Source: Trichocoleus sp. FACHB-46
GTDB lineage: Bacteria; Cyanobacteriota; Cyanobacteriia; FACHB-46
Assembly (NCBI RefSeq): GCF_014695385.1
Contig: NZ_JACJOD010000023.1
Location: forward strand, 1 to 64,000
Length of the DNA stretch: 64,000 nt
Reading direction: 5' to 3'
A program made the position numbers and the translations under genes. Shown piece after piece: positions 17,703 to 25,882 of the stretch. Below the pieces are notes generated by a model. The model searched no databases and was not told where the DNA came from. It saw only the letters and a program-made list of their open reading frames with translations. Position 1 is the first letter of the stretch, and every line of letters starts with the position of its first letter.

Positions 17703-18791
17703 TTAGACGTTGAAGCGGAAGAGCAGTACGTCGCCTTCTTGGACAATGTACTCTTTACCTTCACTGCGAACTAAGCCTTTTTCCTTAGCAGCAGTCATCG
17801 AACCTGTGGTAGTCAAATCTTTGTACGCAACTGTTTCAGCTCGGATGAAGCCGCGTTCAAAGTCGGAGTGAATTACACCAGCAGCTTGAGGCGCAGACAT
17901 GCCAGCTTTAATCGTCCAAGCGCGGGTTTCTTTGGGACCAGTGGTGAAATAGGTGCGGAGACCCAAGAGTTCGTAGGTGGCGCGGATGAGGGATTTGAGG
18001 CCACCTTCTTCTACACCCAAGGAAGCCAAGAAATCTTGGCGCTCATCTTCGGAGATCTCGATCAGTTCTGACTCAACTTGAGCCGAAACGACCACCACTT
18101 GCGCTTCTGAGCCTGCATACTGCCGTACTTGCTCCACGTGAGCATTCCCCGTCGCGAGGTCATCTTCTGAAACGTTGGCGGCATAGATGATCGGCTTGCG
18201 AGTTAGCAGACCCAAGGGCTTGACGATGATTTCTTCTTCCTCGTTTAGGTCTACTTGGCGAGCTTGTTTGCCTTCGTTGAGGGCGGCGCTTAGTTTTTCC
18301 AGTGCGCCTAACTCAATTTGAGCTTCTTTGCTGGTGCGGGCATTTTTGCGAGTGCGCTCAATCTTGCGATCGATTTGGAATAGATCAGACAATCCTAGTT
18401 CTAGGTTGATCACTTCGATGTCGCGGACTGGATCAACCGAACCGGAGACGTGGATGATGTCGTCGTTCTCAAAGCAGCGCACCACATGCACGATTGCATC
18501 GACTTCACGAATGTTGGCGAGAAATTGGTTGCCCAACCCTTCCCCTTTGCTAGCACCTTTCACCAATCCAGCGATGTCTACAAACTCAACCCGTGTGGGC
18601 ACAATTTCTGCTGAGCTAGAAATCTGAGCAAGGGCTTGCAGTCGCTCATCAGGAACTGCAACCACGCCAACATTTGGTTCGATGGTGCAGAAAGGAAAGT
18701 TGGCAGCTTGAGCTTTGGCATTAGCGACCAAAGCATTGAATAAAGTTGATTTTCCGACGTTGGGCAATCCAACAATCCCGGCTCTTAGCAT
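17703..18791 (-). CDS. ychF: Redox-regulated ATPase YchF (Obg family)
   Basis: An ATP-preferring Obg-family P-loop protein that binds ribosomes. The 362-residue protein has G1 GLPNVGKSTLFN (about 8-19), G3 DIAGLVKGASKGEGLGN (about 72-88), a coiled-coil hairpin inserted in the centre, and a C-terminal TGS domain (about 278-362, with TIKAGMSAPQAAGVIHSDFERGF split by motif). The expected G4 NKxD is replaced by YAANVSED, which is the known reason this family prefers ATP. Complete and unambiguous. Confidence 0.97.
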   Translation of the reverse strand: MLRAGIVGLPNVGKSTLFNALVANAKAQAANFPFCTIEPNVGVVAVPDERLQALAQISSSAEIVPTRVEFVDIAGLVKGASKGEGLGNQFLANIREVDAIVHVVRCFENDDIIHVSGSVDPVRDIEVINLELGLSDLFQIDRKIERTRKNARTSKEAQIELGALEKLSAALNEGKQARQVDLNEEEEIIVKPLGLLTRKPIIYAANVSEDDLATGNAHVEQVRQYAGSEAQVVVVSAQVESELIEISEDERQDFLASLGVEEGGLKSLIRATYELLGLRTYFTTGPKETRAWTIKAGMSAPQAAGVIHSDFERGFIRAETVAYKDLTTTGSMTAAKEKGLVRSEGKEYIVQEGDVLLFRFNV

Positions 18792-18842
18792 GTCAGTTCG
18801 GTTGCGTGAGTAAACAATTCAGCAGATGGGCTGATATTGATT

Positions 18843-19070
18843 TTATTGCGGTTCCGGAATCGTTTGCGGAATTGGCGCGGGGACTGTTTGTGGGATTGGT
18901 GCGGGAACAGGCTCAGGAACTGGGCTAGGAATGGTTTCGGGGACTACTTGGGGAATCGGTTCGGGCACAGGACCAGGAATGGGTTCTGGAATCATCGGGC
19001 CTGGGTTTGGTTCTAGTGGACCCGGACCCGGTGTGGGGATTTGTGGCTCTGGAATGCTAATCATGTACAT
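18843..19070 (-). CDS. Proline-rich 75-residue protein of unknown function
   Basis: An ATG at 19070 (or 19064) opens a frame composed almost entirely of P-x-P units of the form PEPIPxPVPEPIPQ. There is no signal peptide, membrane helix or known domain. Such composition can be a spurious reading of a GGNNCN-repetitive DNA, but the frame is clean over its full length and starts correctly after a spacer, and short Pro/Glu repeat proteins recur in cyanobacteria. It follows the same strand as ychF and ends upstream of it. Real gene status is uncertain. Confidence 0.4.
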   Translation of the reverse strand: MYMISIPEPQIPTPGPGPLEPNPGPMIPEPIPGPVPEPIPQVVPETIPSPVPEPVPAPIPQTVPAPIPQTIPEPQ

Positions 19071-19122
19071 GGCGATCGCGCTCCGTTAGATAACGCTTCC
19101 ACGGTAAAGGGCGATCGCACTA

Positions 19123-20685
19123 TTGCCATCTCTCATAAGTAACGACCTCATAAATTCTGTGAATCTTGTCGAATTACAACACCAAACGCCTCTGCTTGAT
19201 GCTTTACGGCATTGTGCTCAACGACCCAACACACCGTTTTACGCACCGGGGCACAAGCGCGGCCAAGGAATTCCATCGCAACTCTCTAATCTCTTAGGAT
19301 CTCAAGTCTTTCGAGCTGATCTACCAGAGTTGGTGGAATTAGATAACCTATCTGCGCCTCAAGGACCAATCCAAGCCGCGCAAGAGCTAGCTGCACAAGC
19401 CTTTGGAGCGGAGCAAACTTGGTTTTTGGCAAATGGTTCTACTAGTGGTGTGATTGCTGCGATTATTGCAACTTGCAATCCGGGCGATCGCATTATTCTG
19501 CCGCGCAATGTTCACCAATCTGCAATTTCAGGTTTGATTCTCTCTGGGGCAATTCCGGTGTTTGTGGAGCCAGAGTACGATCCGGTTTTGGATTTGGTAC
19601 ATAGTATTACCCCTGCTAGCGTGGCTGCTGCCCTAACGCAATACCCCGATGCCAAGGCCGTGCTAATGGTTTACCCCACCTATTACGGGGTCTGTGGAGA
19701 TGTCCAGGCGATCGCCCAACTCGCCCATGATCGCAACGTTCCTTTATTAGTTGATGAAGCCCACGGGCCGCATTTTGCTTTTCATCCAGAGTTGCCAACT
19801 GCTGCCTTAGCTGCTGGAGCTGATTTGACAGTGCAATCGATTCATAAAGTGCTGTCAGCCATGACCCAAGCGGCAATGTTGCATGTGCAGGGAGAACGGG
19901 TAGATCGCGATCGCCTTACCAAAGCTTTGCAACTTGTCCAATCCACCAGCCCCAGCTATCTCTTGTTGGCTTCACTAGATGCGGCACGTCAACAGATGGC
20001 AACGCAAGGCCAAGCACTGATGACCCAGACCTTGCAACTCGCAGACTTAGCAAGAACCCAAATTAGCCAAATTCCTGGCCTGCAAGTTTTGCAACCAAAG
20101 CAAGCTGGCTCTCCCGGATTTGCAGCGCTCGATCGCACCCGCTTAACTGTGACAGTTTCAGATTTAGGTTTGACAGGTTTTGAAGCCGATGAAATCCTCA
20201 ACGAGGAATTTGGCGTTACCGCCGAACTTCCCTCCCTACAACACCTCACTTTCATCATTAGCCTAGGCAACACTGAAGCTGATATTCAACATTTAGTAGC
20301 AGCCTTGCAACAGTTAGCAACACGGAGCGATCGCAACCAACCACGAACTTACCCTCTGCTCCGTGTTGATTCGCAGACGAAGGAGCCAACTCCCCTCCTC
20401 ACTCCTTACTCCTTGCTCCTCACTCCTCGTGACGCTTGGTTTGCCCCTACTGAAACGGTGGCGAACGCCCAAGCCGTCAATCGCATTAGTGCTGAGCTGG
20501 TTTGCCCCTATCCTCCCGGAATCCCCGTCTTGGTGCCAGGAGAAGCGATCGCATCAGAAGCAATCAACTATATACAACAAGTCTTAGCTGCCGGAGGTTT
20601 CATCACAGGTTGTGCGGATGCTAGCTTGCAAACCCTAAAAGTGGTGAAAGAGGAAGCAGGAAAGATAAGAAATGAAAAAGCTTGA
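19123..20685 (+). CDS. Orn/Lys/Arg decarboxylase-family PLP enzyme
   Basis: A fold-type I PLP enzyme of the arginine/lysine/ornithine decarboxylase family in its short form, without the receiver-like N-terminal wing. Visible are FYAPGHKRGQG (about 36-46), FLANGSTSGVIAA (about 100-112), LVDEAHGPHF (about 210-219, Asp binding the pyridine N) and SIHKVLSAMTQAAMLH (about 240, Lys is the Schiff-base residue). The C-terminal small domain is present and is interrupted by a translated short tandem repeat. TTG at 19123 is the annotated start; GTG at 19159 is equally possible. Substrate cannot be decided from sequence. Confidence 0.88.
   Translation: MPSLISNDLINSVNLVELQHQTPLLDALRHCAQRPNTPFYAPGHKRGQGIPSQLSNLLGSQVFRADLPELVELDNLSAPQGPIQAAQELAAQAFGAEQTWFLANGSTSGVIAAIIATCNPGDRIILPRNVHQSAISGLILSGAIPVFVEPEYDPVLDLVHSITPASVAAALTQYPDAKAVLMVYPTYYGVCGDVQAIAQLAHDRNVPLLVDEAHGPHFAFHPELPTAALAAGADLTVQSIHKVLSAMTQAAMLHVQGERVDRDRLTKALQLVQSTSPSYLLLASLDAARQQMATQGQALMTQTLQLADLARTQISQIPGLQVLQPKQAGSPGFAALDRTRLTVTVSDLGLTGFEADEILNEEFGVTAELPSLQHLTFIISLGNTEADIQHLVAALQQLATRSDRNQPRTYPLLRVDSQTKEPTPLLTPYSLLLTPRDAWFAPTETVANAQAVNRISAELVCPYPPGIPVLVPGEAIASEAINYIQQVLAAGGFITGCADASLQTLKVVKEEAGKIRNEKA
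20399..20426 (+). repeat. Heptanucleotide tandem repeat inside the decarboxylase gene
   Basis: Four 7-nt units of pattern T(C/T)(A/G)CTCC (TCACTCC, TTACTCC, TTGCTCC, TCACTCC). Translated in frame it gives LLTPYSLLLTP just before the conserved PRDAWFAP. Such heptamer repeats are typical of cyanobacterial intergenic DNA and unusual inside a coding region. Confidence 0.85.
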
Positions 20686-20809
20686 AGCAATAGATAAAGG
20701 TTGAGCTAAACCTCTAAACTTCAGTGTTGGCTAGCGCTAATTTTTCTAGACTGGTAGGAATTACGATGAAGCCATTCCTTTAATTTTCTTTGTTTTCGCT
20801 TCTTTGACC

Positions 20810-20837
20810 TCCATCCTTCCTCCCTCATCCTTCATCC
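20810..20837 (+). repeat. Heptanucleotide tandem repeat just upstream of cbiT
   Basis: Four 7-nt units, TCCATCC, TTCCTCC, CTCATCC and TTCATCC, end 9 nt before the cbiT ATG. The pyrimidine-rich tract occupies the place of the ribosome-binding site, and no purine-rich Shine-Dalgarno sequence is seen there. Confidence 0.8.
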
Positions 20838-20846
20838 TTTAAAGCC

Positions 20847-21449
20847 ATGTCTTCTCCCCTCTGGCCCTATGTGACTCCCGGCATTCCTGATGATTTGTTC
20901 GAGCGGTTGCCTGGGATTCCGATGAGCCAACGGGAGGTGCGGTTGTTGCTGGTGTCTCATCTGCGGTTATGCTCAGACTCGATTCTGTGGGACATTGGGG
21001 CGGGGACAGGCACGATTCCGGTGGAAGCAGGATTGCTATGCCCAAAGGGACGAATTGTGGCGATCGAGCGAGATGAGGAAGTCGCGAGTTTAATTCGGCG
21101 GAACTGCGATCGCTTTGGGGTCAAGAATGTGGAAATTGTGGAAGGCAGTGCCCCTGAGTGCCTGGAAAACATTCAGCACCGACCCAACCGTGTTTGCCTG
21201 GAAGGAGGCCGTTCGATTAAAACCATCCTAAAAGCTGCATGGGAACATCTCGATTTACAGGGGCGGGTAGTTGTGACTGCTTCTAGCTTAGAAGGTTTGT
21301 ATGCCGCCTCCGAGAGCTTTTCAGAATTGCAGGTTCGCAATATTGAAGTGGTGCAATCGGCCATGAACCGTTTAGAGAAGCGAGGCATGAATCAAACCTT
21401 TGCTTCAGTAGATCCGATCTTTGTCCTCAGCGGCGAGAAGCTAGAGTGA
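20847..21449 (+). CDS. cbiT: Cobalt-precorrin C15-methyltransferase (decarboxylating), CbiT
   Basis: It carries out the C15 methylation and C12 acetate decarboxylation in corrin-ring synthesis for cobalamin or pseudocobalamin. The 200-residue Rossmann-fold methyltransferase has motif I WDIGAGTGTIPVEAG (about 49-63), an acidic AIERDEE (about 73-79) that binds the ribose of S-adenosylmethionine, and the family start GIPDDLFERLPGIPMSQREVR. The partner domain CbiE is not in the window. No cobalamin riboswitch was seen in the spacer. It lies 187 bp upstream of cdsA on the same strand. Confidence 0.93.
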   Translation: MSSPLWPYVTPGIPDDLFERLPGIPMSQREVRLLLVSHLRLCSDSILWDIGAGTGTIPVEAGLLCPKGRIVAIERDEEVASLIRRNCDRFGVKNVEIVEGSAPECLENIQHRPNRVCLEGGRSIKTILKAAWEHLDLQGRVVVTASSLEGLYAASESFSELQVRNIEVVQSAMNRLEKRGMNQTFASVDPIFVLSGEKLE

Positions 21450-21636
21450 GCTTGAATTTGCTCCGAATTGCTTAAAGTGTGCCAAAGTAATTCTTAACCT
21501 TCAGCTAACCTTATGATTCGGCTCTAGCCTAGACTGAGGCCAGATTGGAGTGTGCCTACCGATTCCTCAGGGGCTCTAGAAAAGTTCCATACTGTAGGAA
21601 TTGCGGGGTGAACAATTCATGTAAGAAACCTATCTT

Positions 21637-22509
21637 ATGCCTTGGTCTCGGATTGTTAGTGGAATTATTGCGATCGCCCTGGCTCTAGCTTTGACAGTTG
21701 TGGGGGGCTGGTACTACACCTTGGCCTTTGGTGTGCTCATTTATTTAGGCCAATTAGAGTACTTTCAACTAGTTCGGGCTAAAGGGATATTACCTGCTGC
21801 TAAGACTACGCTGGTCGTCAGCCAAGCGTTATTGGTGCTCTCCACAATCGCCCCAAACTTAGCAGACGCTGTGTTTCCCGTTGCGGGTACGTTTATCTGT
21901 TTCTATCTTCTGTTTCAGCCCAAATTTGCCACGATCGCCGATATTTCCGCCTCGATCATGGGCCTGTTTTATGGAGGCTATTTACCGAGCTATTGGGTGA
22001 GGCTGCGATCGCTCGGCACGATTGAGCACAGCAATCTTCCCCTTTGGGGCTACTGGCCTGAGCAATGGACCAATTTGCAGGCGCTACCCCAAGGTTTGAC
22101 GGCAACTTTGCTCGCGTTCTGCTGTATTTGGGCTGCTGATATTGGCGCTTATACCTTTGGTAAATTCTTTGGTCGCACCCGCCTTTCAGACATCAGCCCC
22201 AAGAAAACAGTAGAAGGAGCAGTGTTTGGGGTGTTTGGCAGTATTGCCGTTGCGATCGCTGGTTCTTGGTGGCTAGATTGGTCCGGGTGGCCCCTGACTG
22301 GCTTTGCCTTAGGTCTGTTGATCGGCATTGCTAGCTTACTAGGAGACCTGACAGAATCGATGATGAAGCGAGACGCGGGAGTCAAAGATTCGGGACAGCT
22401 CATCCCTGGACATGGTGGCATTCTCGATCGCGCCGATAGTTACGTGTTCACAGCGCCACTGGTCTATTATTTCGTGACGCTGCTACTGCCGCTTTTACCT
22501 CAGACTTAA
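21637..22509 (+). CDS. cdsA: Phosphatidate cytidylyltransferase (CDP-diglyceride synthase)
   Basis: An integral membrane enzyme that makes CDP-diacylglycerol from phosphatidate and CTP, feeding phosphatidylglycerol synthesis, which photosystems require. The 290-residue protein has several hydrophobic helices. The family signature lies at its C-terminus: LLGDLTESMMKRDAGVKDSG, then IPGHGGILDRADS (about 250-275), with the metal-binding Asp residues intact. Complete; a strong terminator follows 8 bp after the stop. Confidence 0.96.
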   Translation: MPWSRIVSGIIAIALALALTVVGGWYYTLAFGVLIYLGQLEYFQLVRAKGILPAAKTTLVVSQALLVLSTIAPNLADAVFPVAGTFICFYLLFQPKFATIADISASIMGLFYGGYLPSYWVRLRSLGTIEHSNLPLWGYWPEQWTNLQALPQGLTATLLAFCCIWAADIGAYTFGKFFGRTRLSDISPKKTVEGAVFGVFGSIAVAIAGSWWLDWSGWPLTGFALGLLIGIASLLGDLTESMMKRDAGVKDSGQLIPGHGGILDRADSYVFTAPLVYYFVTLLLPLLPQT

Positions 22510-22517
22510 ATAAAGAG

Positions 22518-22548
22518 AAAAAGGTAATGCCAAGGGCATTACCTTTTT
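22518..22548. terminator. Bidirectional rho-independent terminator after cdsA
   Basis: A perfect 14-bp stem (AAAAAGGTAATGCC / GGCATTACCTTTTT) closes on a 3-nt AAG loop, with T runs on both strands. It lies between the convergent cdsA and DUF2993 genes. Confidence 0.9.
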
Positions 22549-22555
22549 CTGATTT

Positions 22556-23383
22556 CTATGCTGGCGTGACCATAATGCGACCGCGACAAATTAGGGTGCT
22601 GTTTTCTAAAGACAATTCTTGAAGGTCCACTTCTGGTCCTAGGTCTATTTCAAAGCCGTCCAGATCGCCTAAAGGCAGACCCCGCTTCGCTTGTAGATGA
22701 GTCAACCACTGGGGGCGATCGAGCTGCAAAGTATGACCGTTTTTGAGCCGCAACCCAGTACGAATCACAATTGGGGTAAGCGTTCCACTCACAGCGACTA
22801 GACTGGCACTGAGCGTCAGTTGACCCGCAGCAATAATGATTTGCGAATTTTGCAAGTTGATTGCTTGGTGCCCAGGCAAGGGCGCATCTAAAACCGCTTG
22901 AATTTCTGATTTCAACAGAGTGGCTAAGAATTCTGCTAAGGCGTTGGCCAATAAAGGGGCGGACAGTGAAGCATTTAGGTCTGCTTCTTCTAGCACTAAG
23001 CTGCCTGTGACGGGGATCGGTTCTAGCAGATTCAGCGGTTTGCCCCGCATGACTTGACCCAAATTAATCCGAATGTTTTCTCCGACGAGCTGCAAGTGAC
23101 TGAGATGCAGCCCTTGGTAAATCGCTTTGTGAGCTGTGATCCCCACTCGCTGAATTTGACCCGTCAGGATGCGGCGATCGCCCCCTTCAATCTTGACTTG
23201 CAACTCTTCAACCTGCTCCACCTGCGATCGCAACCACAGCCTAACTGCGGGCGACAACACCTTGCTGATCAGTTGGCTTTGCTTTGGGGTGGGTGAGTTG
23301 GCAGCTAAATCTACAGGAGATTGGGGCTGAGCAGAGTCAGGAGCGGGAGGACCCACTTTAGGAGAACTGGAGCTAGAATCCAT
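22556..23383 (-). CDS. DUF2993 (LmeA-like) protein
   Basis: A conserved cyanobacterial protein of the DUF2993/LmeA family, whose studied actinobacterial member binds phospholipids. From the ATG at 23383 it is 275 residues. A Ser/Pro-rich leader (about 1-38) is followed by an alpha/beta domain with paired segments such as LSPAVRLWLRSQVEQVEEL and ILTGQIQRVGI. No signal peptide is evident. An upstream in-frame TTG at 23452 would add 23 residues. The family name is by recognition; lipid binding here is inference. Confidence 0.75.
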   Translation of the reverse strand: MDSSSSSPKVGPPAPDSAQPQSPVDLAANSPTPKQSQLISKVLSPAVRLWLRSQVEQVEELQVKIEGGDRRILTGQIQRVGITAHKAIYQGLHLSHLQLVGENIRINLGQVMRGKPLNLLEPIPVTGSLVLEEADLNASLSAPLLANALAEFLATLLKSEIQAVLDAPLPGHQAINLQNSQIIIAAGQLTLSASLVAVSGTLTPIVIRTGLRLKNGHTLQLDRPQWLTHLQAKRGLPLGDLDGFEIDLGPEVDLQELSLENSTLICRGRIMVTPA

Positions 23384-23452
23384 TGCTTTAGAACTGGAGA
23401 AAAGGGTAGAGAACACAGATGATGTCGCCGTAACTGTCTGCTCAGACTGCAA

Positions 23453-24195
23453 CCTGAGAATAGCAAGCGATTAGATAGAGCGAGATTGCGTACTGCAAGC
23501 AATGACGTTAGTTGCAGCCCAAAAGGTTGCAGAGCCATGCGTGCATCATGTAACCTCCACTGCAAAAAAGCTTACAGGAAGGCCGCAAAATTCCCACCAT
23601 GACGTTGGTGAAGCAATTGTCATCAATTCATAACTGAGCGCTGAGCCTGGCGAGCTGGCGATCGCCAAAGTGTATAGGTACTTGATCCCCACTCCTCAAC
23701 TAATGTCATAAAATCATGACATATGATCCCCGGTCACCTTGTAAATGCGTAGAAGTGCTTAAAATTGCCACTTTTACCCCTTGACCCAATTAAATCTTTT
23801 CTGCAACATATGAGTAACCTAACGATCCCAGCGATCCCAAACGAATTCTGGTTTACTAACCACTTTTCCTAAACCGTTGACGATGGAAAAAAGCAACGGG
23901 GATCAATCCTCAATACTTTTTAGCAATCGCGGGATCAATCACTGGGTTACTCAGGAATTCGCACAAGGAATGTAGAGTTTTTTTGAACTCACTAGCCTGC
24001 TTTTGGGCGTAGTCTTCTAGCCAATGAGCTAGAACATTGCCTCATATCGATCATCTTCGTTTTGCAAGTAGGGAGGGGCTACAGAGCGGAAGGTAACGAT
24101 TGTGCAGAGTCTACGAGCAGGCATGCATCACTCGCTTATGCGTCAAGTCATCTAGTGATCTACTTGCCGTTGAAACTATTTGGAGACCCTAACTC
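23453..24195. other. 740-bp spacer with a short operator-like palindrome
   Basis: No open frame here shows motifs or a ribosome-binding site. A perfect inverted repeat ATGTCAT-AAAATC-ATGACAT lies at 23703-23722 and has the size of a dimeric-regulator site. The rest presumably holds the divergent promoters for the DUF2993 and DUF4912 genes. Confidence 0.55.
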
Positions 24196-25455
24196 ATGGC
24201 TAAGGAACGTCCACCTTTAGAAGAGATGACTCTGCGGCAGCTACGTAAAGTGGCTAGCGAATGCAATATTTCTCGCTATAGCCGCATGCGTAAAGATCAG
24301 CTGCTAGCAGCGATTCAAGAAGTGCAACGCACCAAGTTTTCTCTCAGTCCATCTCGCACGCTGGAGGCCCAAGAAGAAGTGGAAGCAGCAAAGTTTGATG
24401 TAGGTCAAGAAGACCGTACAGGAGGTTCGCTAGCTGCCGTTGATGAAGGATTGGCTGATCTCCCTGAGGGGTATGGGGAGAGCCGCATTGTTCTGATGCC
24501 TCGTGACCCACAGTGGGCTTACACCTATTGGGATATCCCCAATGAGCACAAGGAAGACTTGCGCCGTCAAGGTGGTCAACAACTGGCTCTGCGTCTTTAT
24601 GATGTGACAGATGTAAGCCTGGAATACCAGAGTCCCCACAGCATTCAAGAGTTTCCCAGCGATGAATTGGCGCGTGAGTGGTATCTACCCGTTCCAGTCA
24701 GCGATCGCGACTATGTAGTAGACATCGGTTATCGTTGTGCGGACGGTCGCTGGTTGGTGTTGGCGCGTTCTGCTCCGGTGCGGGTGCCTCCCGTGTATCC
24801 TTCTGACTGGATTGAAGATCAGTTCATCTCACTCGGCTGGGAAGAAGACCTACGCGGTAAGACCTTCCTAGAGCTGGTTCCACCTGCTAAGCGAGCTGCT
24901 GCGGCTACAACTGGCTACGATGCAGGTGCCGCGATCGATGCTGCTGGCAACCCCATCTACGATGCCATTTTTGGTATGGCGCAAACGACGGAAGCTCAGC
25001 GGGTCGCGGGTTCGCTCTACGGCTCGATGCAGCAAGTGCCTGTACACGAGCAAGCAGTTAGCTCCTATGTCTTCCCCTCTGGTGTCGGCATGTGGGCAGT
25101 CCCCACGGCTTCTGGCTTGAATATGTCTGGTGTTGGCATGTCTGGAGCTGGCTTCGCTTCCGCCCCTCCCATTCGCCCTCGTCAGTTCTGGCTAGTTGCG
25201 GATGCGGAACTAATCGTCTACGGTGCTACCGAACCCGACGCGACGGTAACGATTGGCGGTCGCCCCATCAAGCTCAACCCCGATGGCACGTTCCGCTTCC
25301 AAATGTCGTTCCAAGATGGCTTGATCGACTACCCCATTATGGCGGTGGCAGCAGATGGTGAACAAACGCGATCGATCCACATGAATTTCACTCGCGAAAC
25401 GCCTTCTCGCAATACCAACACGAAGGAAGAAGCCGTTCCCGAATGGCTGTCCTAA
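24196..25455 (+). CDS. DUF4912 protein with N-terminal Rho-N/SAP-like motif
   Basis: A 419-residue conserved protein. The N-terminus (about 8-45, MTLRQLRKVASECNISRYSR then KDQLLAAI) is a Rho-N/SAP-like helix-extended-helix that usually contacts nucleic acid. A DUF4912 domain follows (about 95-215, with DPQWAYTYWDIP and FLELVPPAK). A linker leads to a second beta-rich segment (about 325-400, FWLVADAELIVYGATEPDATV). The role is unknown. The combination suggests a nucleic-acid-associated protein, but that is inference. It is complete, starts at ATG and is followed by a terminator. Confidence 0.82.
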   Translation: MAKERPPLEEMTLRQLRKVASECNISRYSRMRKDQLLAAIQEVQRTKFSLSPSRTLEAQEEVEAAKFDVGQEDRTGGSLAAVDEGLADLPEGYGESRIVLMPRDPQWAYTYWDIPNEHKEDLRRQGGQQLALRLYDVTDVSLEYQSPHSIQEFPSDELAREWYLPVPVSDRDYVVDIGYRCADGRWLVLARSAPVRVPPVYPSDWIEDQFISLGWEEDLRGKTFLELVPPAKRAAAATTGYDAGAAIDAAGNPIYDAIFGMAQTTEAQRVAGSLYGSMQQVPVHEQAVSSYVFPSGVGMWAVPTASGLNMSGVGMSGAGFASAPPIRPRQFWLVADAELIVYGATEPDATVTIGGRPIKLNPDGTFRFQMSFQDGLIDYPIMAVAADGEQTRSIHMNFTRETPSRNTNTKEEAVPEWLS

Positions 25456-25477
25456 TTCCTTAAAGTTACAAAACTAA

Positions 25478-25520
25478 AAAACAAAACCCCTGGTCACGCG
25501 ATCTGGGGTTTCTTGTTTTT
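25478..25520 (+). terminator. Terminator after the DUF4912 gene
   Basis: AACCCC and GGGGTT form the core of a hairpin extended by AAAACA/TGTTTT with small bulges, ending in a T run. It begins about 25 bp after the stop codon. Confidence 0.65.
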
Positions 25521-25882
25521 AAAGCTATCAATTTAGTCTTTTACTCAATATTTTGTGCAAGCATTTTCTGCATAACCGCTAGCTAAGGGATTTTAGGCTG
25601 ACTCACCAACCTAAAACGCTAAAAGATATCCTGAACCTTTCTACCTAAAAGTTAAAACGAGGATAATATATGAAAACACACTCCACCTAAATACCTATAC
25701 TGGCAAATTAGGCGGAACAAGTACACTTAAATACCCGATTTGGGATCTTATGTAGAAAGAGTACATCTAATAAATAGTTGGCTGTCTTAACTTCTAGAAT
25801 ATTGTGTACATAAATTTTCGATGGACGACGAAGATTCGAACTTGATGATTGCATAATAAATACGTTCTTAGTCAGTTACTTT
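25521..25882. other. A/T-rich spacer before the HEPN-like gene, with a tRNA 3'-end-like fragment
   Basis: No gene is supported. At 25822-25843 the minus strand reads AAGTTCGAATC followed by TTCGTCGTCCA, which looks like a T loop and a CCA-ending acceptor strand. The T stem does not pair fully and no D or anticodon arm could be built upstream. It may be the remnant of an integration site or chance. Confidence 0.35.

Noticed and set aside
20686-20846. Possible cobalamin riboswitch upstream of cbiT
   Set aside because: No B12-box-like core was found; the spacer holds a heptamer repeat instead.
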